From Planctomycetaceae bacterium (GTDB lineage: Bacteria > Planctomycetota > Planctomycetia > Planctomycetales > Planctomycetaceae): DNA of 53,218 nt. The notes beneath the pieces were generated by a model that did not search any database, was not told where the DNA came from, and saw only the letters and a program-made list of their open reading frames with translations. Every line of letters starts with the position of its first letter. Position 1 is the stretch's first letter. Where the stretch lies: positions 1-53,218 of the forward strand of contig PBMZ01000214.1 in assembly GCA_002722955.1 (NCBI GenBank), read 5' to 3'. A program made the translations under genes and the position numbers. Shown here one piece after another: positions 46,021 to 53,218 of the stretch.

Positions 46021-46100
46021 GTAGGCCGGAACAAGCGAAGCGCAGTTCCGGCAAAGACGATGTAATGCGCCGGAACTGCGCTGCGCTTGTTCCGGCCTAC
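46021..46100. repeat. Palindromic intergenic element (GTAGGCCGGAACAAGCG type), 32-nt arms
   Basis: Arms at 46021-46052 and 46069-46100 are inverted copies matching at 31 of 32 positions, separated by 16 bases. Each arm begins GTAGGCCGGAACAAGCG and ends CAGTTCCGGC, and has internal symmetry (GCCGGAAC/GTTCCGGC). It fills almost the whole 98-bp gap between convergent genes and could form a very stable hairpin acting on both transcripts. Confidence 0.88.
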
Positions 46101-46116
46101 ATGCCTCTCCACGGGC

Positions 46117-48537
46117 TCAGCGTACGAATAGAAAATCGTACGAGTTCAGTAGCGCCCAGAGAAGATCCTCAGTGGCTCGCTTCGTCGACTGTTGCTGAAA
46201 CAGCTCGGCAGCAACTTTCCGCTCTTTCGGACCAGCCGGTCGACCTAACGCTGCCAGACACAATTCGTTGACGATTTGCTGACGACTCTTTTTCTTTGCT
46301 ACCAGTTTTGCGATGCGACCGTTCTTCGCACTGATCTTCGCATCAATTTCTGGAGCGTTCATCAGATGCAGCGTCTGCGCCATCGTGGGATCGTTCGAGG
46401 CGCCACACTCACACGGATTCTTGCGAGCCGACCGCCCAAAGGTATCCAAGAAGTATGACGGCATGCGGTTGTCCCAAAGCTCGACGGCTCGAGTGCCTTC
46501 AGGCATGCCCGCGAATTGCTCGGGCGAACCCGTCACGTCCGAGATCGCGTCGAGGAGCACGGCCGATGCAAGCCGCTTTTCGATGTGATGCGAGAAGTTC
46601 TGCTCATCGTCGAAATTCGTCGCGTTCGGTTTGCTCGAAAGTTGATAAACCCGAGACCGCATGATGCTTCGCATCACCGACTTCATATCAAATCCAGCGG
46701 CAACGCTCTTGGCCAAGTGATCCAACAACGGTTCGTTCGTCGCGGGGTTTGTGGTCCTCAAATCGTCGACTGGTTCCACCAGCCCACGACCCATGAAGTT
46801 CTTCCACAATCGATTCGCCACCAGACGTGAGAACCACGGATTGTTCTTGCTTGTCATCCAATCGGCCAAGTGGACACGCGGGTCTCCCGATTTGATCTTC
46901 TCGTCAGGCTCAGCACCCAGCGGCTTTGTCAGTACAACCTCTTTGGTCAAGGGCATGCGTGCCGCATTGTGACCGGTGTGAAAAACCAACTCGCGACTGT
47001 CGTCCAGCTTCTGCCGCTGGATCCCATTGAAGTAACCAGCCAAACCATAAAAGTCTTCTTGGCCCCACTTCTCGAACGGGTGATGATGGCATTGCGCACA
47101 ATCCAAACGAATGCCAAGGAACGCTTGACTGACTGCTTTGGTCACGTCTTCCGAGGTTCGTAGTGCTCGGTAGAAATTTGCCGGACCGACTTTGCCGGTG
47201 TTGCCGCTGGCGGTGACCAGCTCCTTGACCCACTCATCATAAGGCCGATTCGAGGCAAACTGCTGGCGCAGCCATTTGTGAAACTCGAACGCTCCTCGCT
47301 CGCCCAAGGCTTCTTGATCGACCAGCAAGACGTCCGCAAACTTCAATGCCCAGTAATCTGCAAACGCGGGGTCTTCCAGAACTGTGTCGATGATGCGGAA
47401 ACGTTTATCACGAGCTTGGTTTGTAGAGAACGCGACGACTTCAGTCGGCGTTGGTAAGCGCCCGATCGCATCCAGATAAACGCGTCTCAGAAATGTTGAA
47501 TCGTCGACCAAATCGCTGGGAACAATGCCGAGCTTTCGCAGCTTGCGACACACGAAACCATCGATGACGTTGTTTTCGGGAATCTTGGGATATTGCGACG
47601 GTGCTTCTGTTCGCGGCACCAAGACTTGAACAGCGCTGACTTGTCCCATGTAGTTAACGGTGATCGCTGCTTCACCGGGGATCTTTCCGGTCTGGATCAA
47701 ACCACTTTGATCCACTTGCGCCACGACTTCGGTGTTGCTTGTGTACGTTGCCGCAGCCGTAACGTCGCGCGTGCTGCCATCGGAATAAACGGCCGTCACC
47801 AACGATTGCTGCGGTTGTCTCATGCCCATGATCCGCTCAGCCGGCTCAACTCGAATCGAGACCAGCGTGGCCGCATCGCTCGAACCAACAGGCATCGACT
47901 GCCGGATCCACTCGGACAAGATCACTTCGTCGAGCGATCCGGTCTCCATGCGTTTGCCGCCACCGTGAGCGACTCGTCCGGTCGCCTTTTGGATCAGCAA
48001 GCTTTGCTCAGGGCTACCCGGAAAGACTCGGCGACCGCGGCCTTCACGAGATAGCGCCGCGTAATCGGCATTGGGATCAAAGCCGAACACCGAAAGCTTG
48101 AAGCCGTTTTGCCCGGACTGTTTGCCATGACAACCACCGCTGTTGCAGCCCAACTTGGAGAGCAACGGGATAATGTCGTTCTCGAAATGGATGGGCGGGA
48201 AACGATTGAATCCATCGACAACGATAGGTAAGCGTTTCGTTGTTCCACCGTATTGAACAACGAGCGTTGTTTTTCCATCGGCCACGCCACGCAACACGGA
48301 ATTTCGAATCGTCGCGGTTTGAGTGCCCTCGATTTGCATCTGGCACGCATGAGTGACGTCGACAGCGCGACCATCGATGGTGGCCGTCACTTGCAGTTGC
48401 TGCTGCCGATTCGCGCCGCCAATGCGAAGCTGCTTGGGCAGCACGCTCACTTCAATCTCGGCCGCGGATACGGAATTCGAAACAGTCAGCAACAGCATGA
48501 GACTACAAAGTAACCGCATTGATCCAATGGAAAGCAT
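46117..48537 (-). CDS. BIG2/DUF1549/DUF1553 planctomycete cytochrome-like protein
   Basis: The 806-residue exported protein has a signal peptide (LLTVSNSVSA), a first Ig-like region (IEVSVLPKQLRIGG) and a cytochrome-like segment with CNSGGCHGKQSGQNGFKL, i.e. CX4CH instead of CXXCH. A BIG2 domain follows (VYSDGSTRDVTAAATYTSN), then DUF1549 (AIGRLPTPTEVVAF, FLGIRLDCAQCHHHPFEKW) and DUF1553 (NRLWKNFMGRGLVEPVDDLR, DTFGRSARKNPCECGASND). DCAQCHH is a normal haem-binding motif. This is the longer sub-type of the family, usually paired with DUF1501, but none is adjacent here. It probably acts in the periplasm. An ATG at 48519 is an alternative start. Confidence 0.9.
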   Translation of the reverse strand: MLSIGSMRLLCSLMLLLTVSNSVSAAEIEVSVLPKQLRIGGANRQQQLQVTATIDGRAVDVTHACQMQIEGTQTATIRNSVLRGVADGKTTLVVQYGGTTKRLPIVVDGFNRFPPIHFENDIIPLLSKLGCNSGGCHGKQSGQNGFKLSVFGFDPNADYAALSREGRGRRVFPGSPEQSLLIQKATGRVAHGGGKRMETGSLDEVILSEWIRQSMPVGSSDAATLVSIRVEPAERIMGMRQPQQSLVTAVYSDGSTRDVTAAATYTSNTEVVAQVDQSGLIQTGKIPGEAAITVNYMGQVSAVQVLVPRTEAPSQYPKIPENNVIDGFVCRKLRKLGIVPSDLVDDSTFLRRVYLDAIGRLPTPTEVVAFSTNQARDKRFRIIDTVLEDPAFADYWALKFADVLLVDQEALGERGAFEFHKWLRQQFASNRPYDEWVKELVTASGNTGKVGPANFYRALRTSEDVTKAVSQAFLGIRLDCAQCHHHPFEKWGQEDFYGLAGYFNGIQRQKLDDSRELVFHTGHNAARMPLTKEVVLTKPLGAEPDEKIKSGDPRVHLADWMTSKNNPWFSRLVANRLWKNFMGRGLVEPVDDLRTTNPATNEPLLDHLAKSVAAGFDMKSVMRSIMRSRVYQLSSKPNATNFDDEQNFSHHIEKRLASAVLLDAISDVTGSPEQFAGMPEGTRAVELWDNRMPSYFLDTFGRSARKNPCECGASNDPTMAQTLHLMNAPEIDAKISAKNGRIAKLVAKKKSRQQIVNELCLAALGRPAGPKERKVAAELFQQQSTKRATEDLLWALLNSYDFLFVR

Positions 48538-48635
48538 TCGGATGACTCGCAGGTGCAGCGTGTTTTATGGCAACGCCGATGAAGGCTAACGATCCAGTAT
48601 ATCCACAATGCAAATTGAGCCACAAGCTTCGTTGA

Positions 48636-51600
48636 TCAACGTAGTAGCTTCAGATACTTGAGGTAAGCGTACGTCTTATTCTTGGGATCAACGGCCTTTT
48701 GAGTGACCGTCACCACAACCTTGCGTCCGGCGAACTCTTTCAATGGCACATCAACGTTGAGCCATGCTTTGCTAGCCGTTGTGTCCGAGACTTCCTTGCT
48801 CAACACTTCGACTCCGTCGACATCAACGTTCAGCTCCCAACTTCGCTGCGGATCGTGGCCGACACGAATTGAAAGACGCGGAGTGCCATCGGTGGGAACT
48901 TCGATTTCTCGAAAATATCGAACAGCGTACTTCGAGGCTTTCCAAGAATACTCTGTTCTGGCCGGTGGCTTTACAGCGGCTGTTGCCGGCGGTGTTGGCA
49001 ACAGCGTGGCGAAGACGTCTTTCTCGCTGTGAACGTCCGGCCGATGACCGGTGTCTCCCGGTTGGCTTAAGGCGGCGACTTGCCATTCAGGAAACAGGCT
49101 GGAAGAAGGCGTTTCAATGTGAGCCGGAAGAATGGGCAACCAACTTTTCCAGTCACTCGATGCGACTGCCCAACCAGGCAATGCCGTCTTTGGCTGCAAT
49201 TCGAGAATTTCGCGTTTGGGATCTTTGGGACCGATGCCCCAAAATCCCCACAGCCGAGTGTTCGTCGCAATCAACGGACCGAATCGAGGATCCTTGTCGA
49301 GTTTTTGAGTCAAGATATGGCGTGATTGCTCCTTCCCGGTCAGAGCGTCTACCCAGACTAAGCACGCGTGGCCTTTGTCCTTGCCCATCTCGACGACTTT
49401 TGAGTAAAGCATGCTCTCAGGAGAACAAACAAATCCGTTCAATCGGTCAGCGGCCTTGTGTTGCCAATTCAGCGCTCCGTCGCTAGCGGTAAGCGAAACG
49501 AATCCGTCGGCATTTTCGTAGATCACGCGAGAGTCGCTGACGTTCAACAGACGCTGGATCTTTGGCGTTGCCTTTGTCCAGAGCACGCGTCCGGTCAGTA
49601 GGTCTAAGCACTCGATGGCGCGCATACCTGGCTGTGTGACGAAGACTCGATTGGCGCTGATTGAAGGTGCTTGGTAGTACTGTTCAAACTGCCGAGCATC
49701 ATAGCGAGACGGAATCCATGATTGCCGCCGAAGCCAAAGCGTTTGCCCCAGAGGGTTAAAGCAAATGCAATTCCCGCCAACAGTCGCCACCAGCCGTCCT
49801 CCCGAAGCGATCAATTGGCAAGGCGGGTAGCCTCCCCAAAGATCGGTGACTTGAATCAGCGGCACAGCCGTTCCAAGTTCGCCGGTTTCCGGGTTGATTT
49901 GGACAGCTCGCAATTGCAAGACGCCGCCTTGAGTTGTTTGGCTGGTGAGTGCCAGCAGCTTGCCTTGCGCAAGCACGGGATCCGAAAGAATGCGAACAGC
50001 ATCGGGCCGCTGTCTCCAAAGCAACTTGCCCGTGGAAAGTTCCACGGCGGTCAACTCCGGCCCCGATTTGGTAATGCGGCGGTAAAAGACGCGGTTGCCC
50101 ACCATTTGTGGTTTCATGGGCACGTACGTCAAAAAGTGAGTCATGCCTTGTTCGCCGCCAAGCTTTTGTTCCCACTTCTTCGCACCGGTGTTGATGTCGT
50201 ACGCGACCAGTTGAAAGCGGTTGGAGATCAACATCAGGGTCGAATTCCAAACAACCGACATTTGCCGAGCCACCCAATCCAACTCCGACGTGCGAATCTG
50301 TTCCGGTCGCAAACCGTACTCGCCTTCAAAGAATCCGCGTGGTTGGATATTGAATTCGGTGGGAGCCGGAAACTTGGGGGCAAGACTGCTGGCGCTACTG
50401 GCCAAGGCCGCTTGCCCGGTCAAGTCGTTGGCATGAGCCGTCCGCAGCTCAGTGGCCAGCGTCTCGAATTGATCGGCGGTAAGGTCCGCTTCTTCAAACT
50501 TGACACCAGCGATCGCGGGTTCGCCAACTTCTCTTCCCATCAGCGCCGCAGCCAAGCGAACGCGTGTTTGTAGCTCCTCGCGAAGACCTCGATCAGCAAA
50601 GACCAGCGCTTGCGAATAATGCTCCAGCGCTGTTGGGAAACGACCGGACGACAATTCTTGATCGCCCAGCCAAGCGTGCGCGTGAACTGATGCCTGAGTA
50701 CCATAATACTGAATGGTGGCATCCTGAACGGCGGTGATGTCAGCCGATTTGATTGCCCGTTGAACTCGGACCAATCCGACCTCGCCGTACTTGTTGTTCA
50801 TCGTGTCGGATAGCTCTTCGTGCTGGTGCATGGCCCAAGCGATGGCCCCCGAAAGTGGAACCAACAGCCGTGGGTCGTCGTTGTCGGGAAGTAGCCCGAC
50901 CAAGTTGCTGGTGCCAGCAGTCGCGATAATCTGACAAGCGTCTTCGAAGGCCTTACCTGTGACGGCCGAATCAAACTCGGCCTTGACGTTGTAACCCTCT
51001 TTGCTGAGTTGTGTGATTAAAGGATGCTTCGAGTCGGCGGCGGGTGGCTTGCGATCCTTGACCATGGCATCCGGCAAGTGCTGCATGGCAACGGTCTCGC
51101 CCCATTGCAGCAACTGATACGAAGTCGGCAATCGGCTGGTCCAATTTTGATTGGGAATTCCGTTGTGATACCAAAACCGAATCCGTTCGTAATAGTTGTG
51201 AACCTCCAGCCATTGACCTCGATTTGTTTGATCAAGGAGCATCTGCCGCACGAACTCATCCGGTGCGGGGCAAGTTGTCACCGATGTCCAGACAGGGCTG
51301 GAGTATAGGCGATTGGTAACCAAGCTCAATGATTCCGTCTTCGGCGTCCCGTATTGAGCGGCCAATTTCAAATACTGCTGCAAGTACGTCGTGCCGCGGC
51401 TGTCCCAAAGATCGAGCATTAAGCTTGCTTGATCCAAGACATCGTATTGCTCGTCCGGTAGAAGTGGCATGTCGAGCGAATCTGCAATCAACCCTTTCAG
51501 CAATTCCTCGCCAAGTTGCCGAGGGACTTTGTTTTGCAGTGATTGAATGGCACAGGCTCGCCGCCACTCGGAGTGCTCGACTTGGCTTGGCCGTGAGACA

Positions 51601-53218
51601 GCGACATGGTGCTGCCACGACGGTAAGTCCATGCTCTCCAACCCATCGAATGTGGGGACTAAATCTTTTGATGAACGCGATGCCAAATTGGTGATGGCTG
51701 TTAGCTCGCGGACCTCCAAGTGACTCAGCGTGATACTCTTTTCTTTCGCATCGACGAAAGCAAACAAGCCGATTTGTGCAAAGTCACCAGGCAGCGAACG
51801 AATCGGAGTTGTACCAAGCCGCCCCCAATGTTCGCCGTCGCCGCTGACGTAGATCTTGAACGAGCCGAATCCCGAAACAATCCGAATCCATTGCTCCTTG
51901 CCAGCATAGGGTGGTGGTGAAGTATTCGGATCGTAGGTAACGTCGCTGCGAGTTTCGTTGTACTTCAAATGCCCAAGAGCGACCGACGAGGTATTTTTCT
52001 CCAACAAGTACGCGACACGATGCCGATGTGTGCCAGTTTCGTCAGCGAGGAAAACACCGGTTCCCGGCGCTATCGACTCGACCCGAAACACAACTTCCGA
52101 CAAACGATGTCCGGACACTGGCAACGAAGCCGTGACGGGTTGTCCGGGCTTTTCTTGAGCCGCCACATTGAGCGTGACTGTTCCCGCATCAGCATCCTTT
52201 TCGAAGTTGGCAAATTCCGGTAAGTCTGCCTTCCAAGTCAGCTTAGCCGGTCGAGTACTGGCCAACACCGATTGATGGCCATCGCGGTCGCGTGTTGGAA
52301 AACGACTACCGCGATAGGTGCGGAAATCTCGAAGGTAAGTCGAACCCTCAAGAAAGACTTCGTCCGGTTGGGTCGACAACGGGATGTTCAACAACAACAT
52401 GTCGCCTCGAGACAGCAAAACCGCACCGTCTTGGTAGCGAACTTCAAACGTGCTGGTTTGGCTTCGTTGATAACGAGCGTCGTCACAGCCGAGAAGTACC
52501 ATTCGGTTGGGTTTGCCATCTTGACCGGTCCGGTAACTGCGAAAGCCAGCCCATACCTGCGGACTCAGCTTCCGAAAGAAGCGAAGAGTCACACCTTCTT
52601 TGCCGCTCCAAAAATGCAACTTCAGAGTGTCGATCGTGTACGGAGAAACTCGCAGAACAGTGTCATCAGTCCAAGGTGCTCGCAATTTGGCCAGACCGTC
52701 AAATTTGCAGAATGACCGCGGACGGCTTTGCGTGTCGTTGACTGTGATGTCTTGAAAACGATGAATGCTGCCTGGAACTTCGCTAAACCAAAGCTGAGCT
52801 TCCGCAGCCGGCAAACTGTCTAAGCTGCTAGCATCGACGGGAAGAAACGCAGTCGCTTCAAACGCCAACCTCGGCTTCGCGGGATCAAAGGCTTCAGCCC
52901 AGGGATCTTCAGGCTTCGTTACAACCGGTTCGGTTTCTTTCTTGCCAGGCTCGACCGGTGTCTCTGTCTTCTTTGTTGAGTCTTGAGCACTCCCGGAGCT
53001 GCCACTTTTCTTCGGATCGGCAACTTCTGGCGCGACCTCTTCGACGGGATCAACAGACGTCGTTGGCGCGACATCAACCTCGACTTCCGCTGGCAAGGAG
53101 ACGTTGTCGTTGATTGCAACTGACGCCGGAATTTGTGCTAACGGCTGTTGAGCGAAATCTCGCAACACCCAAGCCCAAGAACCCAATACGGCACCTAGTA
53201 AAAAGATGGCCAGCGTTC
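48636..53218 (-). CDS. Very large PQQ-propeller protein, 5' end beyond the window
   Basis: At least 1,526 residues are encoded. The open frame continues through the right edge, where in-frame codons give LAIFLLGAVLGSWAWVL, a membrane span, so the true start lies outside. A Pro/Glu/Val-rich linker comes first, then a beta-sandwich region (LAFEATAFLPVDASSLDSLP, LHFWSGKEGVTLRFFRK) and a lectin-like region with VFLADETGTHRHRVAYLLEK and YVSGDGEHWGRLGT. A helical TPR-like part follows (about 520-900), then a PQQ-type propeller (about 970-1340: LVAYDINTGAKKWEQKLGG, ECLDLLTGRVLWTKATP, LTASDGALNWQHKAAD). It ends in a jelly-roll-like domain closing KTYAYLKYLKLLR. It is probably anchored and extracytoplasmic. 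The function is unknown. Confidence 0.85.
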   Translation of the reverse strand, partial: TLAIFLLGAVLGSWAWVLRDFAQQPLAQIPASVAINDNVSLPAEVEVDVAPTTSVDPVEEVAPEVADPKKSGSSGSAQDSTKKTETPVEPGKKETEPVVTKPEDPWAEAFDPAKPRLAFEATAFLPVDASSLDSLPAAEAQLWFSEVPGSIHRFQDITVNDTQSRPRSFCKFDGLAKLRAPWTDDTVLRVSPYTIDTLKLHFWSGKEGVTLRFFRKLSPQVWAGFRSYRTGQDGKPNRMVLLGCDDARYQRSQTSTFEVRYQDGAVLLSRGDMLLLNIPLSTQPDEVFLEGSTYLRDFRTYRGSRFPTRDRDGHQSVLASTRPAKLTWKADLPEFANFEKDADAGTVTLNVAAQEKPGQPVTASLPVSGHRLSEVVFRVESIAPGTGVFLADETGTHRHRVAYLLEKNTSSVALGHLKYNETRSDVTYDPNTSPPPYAGKEQWIRIVSGFGSFKIYVSGDGEHWGRLGTTPIRSLPGDFAQIGLFAFVDAKEKSITLSHLEVRELTAITNLASRSSKDLVPTFDGLESMDLPSWQHHVAVSRPSQVEHSEWRRACAIQSLQNKVPRQLGEELLKGLIADSLDMPLLPDEQYDVLDQASLMLDLWDSRGTTYLQQYLKLAAQYGTPKTESLSLVTNRLYSSPVWTSVTTCPAPDEFVRQMLLDQTNRGQWLEVHNYYERIRFWYHNGIPNQNWTSRLPTSYQLLQWGETVAMQHLPDAMVKDRKPPAADSKHPLITQLSKEGYNVKAEFDSAVTGKAFEDACQIIATAGTSNLVGLLPDNDDPRLLVPLSGAIAWAMHQHEELSDTMNNKYGEVGLVRVQRAIKSADITAVQDATIQYYGTQASVHAHAWLGDQELSSGRFPTALEHYSQALVFADRGLREELQTRVRLAAALMGREVGEPAIAGVKFEEADLTADQFETLATELRTAHANDLTGQAALASSASSLAPKFPAPTEFNIQPRGFFEGEYGLRPEQIRTSELDWVARQMSVVWNSTLMLISNRFQLVAYDINTGAKKWEQKLGGEQGMTHFLTYVPMKPQMVGNRVFYRRITKSGPELTAVELSTGKLLWRQRPDAVRILSDPVLAQGKLLALTSQTTQGGVLQLRAVQINPETGELGTAVPLIQVTDLWGGYPPCQLIASGGRLVATVGGNCICFNPLGQTLWLRRQSWIPSRYDARQFEQYYQAPSISANRVFVTQPGMRAIECLDLLTGRVLWTKATPKIQRLLNVSDSRVIYENADGFVSLTASDGALNWQHKAADRLNGFVCSPESMLYSKVVEMGKDKGHACLVWVDALTGKEQSRHILTQKLDKDPRFGPLIATNTRLWGFWGIGPKDPKREILELQPKTALPGWAVASSDWKSWLPILPAHIETPSSSLFPEWQVAALSQPGDTGHRPDVHSEKDVFATLLPTPPATAAVKPPARTEYSWKASKYAVRYFREIEVPTDGTPRLSIRVGHDPQRSWELNVDVDGVEVLSKEVSDTTASKAWLNVDVPLKEFAGRKVVVTVTQKAVDPKNKTYAYLKYLKLLR

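Overview
The window comes from a planctomycete, most likely the Pirellula/Rhodopirellula branch. The evidence is the density of gene families that are nearly restricted to, or hugely expanded in, this phylum: DUF1592-type and DUF1549/DUF1553-type haem-binding proteins, their DUF1501 and DUF1552 partners with twin-arginine leaders, a DUF1559/MJ0042 protein, a LEPR-XLL giant surface protein, several PQQ-type beta-propellers, and a tetrahydromethanopterin-linked C1 dehydrogenase. No tRNA, rRNA, CRISPR array, phage or transposase gene was seen. About 29 genes can be supported, and most lie in short same-strand runs.

Layout. 0-4.4 kb: a sugar-phosphate isomerase-like TIM barrel, a lone tandem-domain bacterial microcompartment shell protein whose 3' end overlaps a convergent WD40-like lipoprotein, a small membrane protein and a DUF1653 protein. 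4.4-9.8 kb: a 1,811-residue LEPR-XLL/PPC-repeat surface protein. 10.6-18.9 kb: a plus-strand run of DUF1592 protein, DUF1552 protein, a divergent Nramp-like transporter and a second DUF1592 gene carrying two stops and a frameshift. 19-21.4 kb: a VOC protein and a Gfo/Idh/MocA oxidoreductase divergent from a Tat-exported TIM-barrel protein. 21.5-28.4 kb, minus strand: an amidohydrolase/beta-lactamase fusion, a DUF1501 protein and an interrupted DUF1549/DUF1553 cytochrome. 28.5-30.2 kb: an MJ0042-DUF1559 protein. 30.4-37.7 kb, plus strand: an SGNH-hydrolase/TPR protein, an interrupted small gene, a PQQ propeller, a propeller with a frameshift at A10, a DUF1501 protein and an alpha/beta hydrolase.

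37.7-40.3 kb, minus strand: a carbamoyltransferase, SxtJ-like and DUF5989 module, the same trio as SxtI-SxtJ-SxtK of saxitoxin clusters. 40.4-43.6 kb, minus strand: an FHA/class III cyclase-like protein, a methylene-H4MPT dehydrogenase and a DUF5684 protein in a tight operon ending in a strong hairpin. 43.8-46.0 kb, plus strand: a TolQ/ExbB-like channel, a TolR/ExbD-like coiled-coil protein and a third single-span protein. 46.1-53.2 kb, minus strand: a BIG2/DUF1549/DUF1553 protein and a very large PQQ-propeller protein that runs off the right edge.

The points most worth a second look are four genes carrying six single-base lesions; four palindromic intergenic elements, one of which supplies the TAG stop codon of both flanking genes; the orphan microcompartment shell gene; the carbamoyltransferase trio; the TolQR-like trio; and altered active-site motifs in the Nramp-like, cyclase-like and amidohydrolase proteins.
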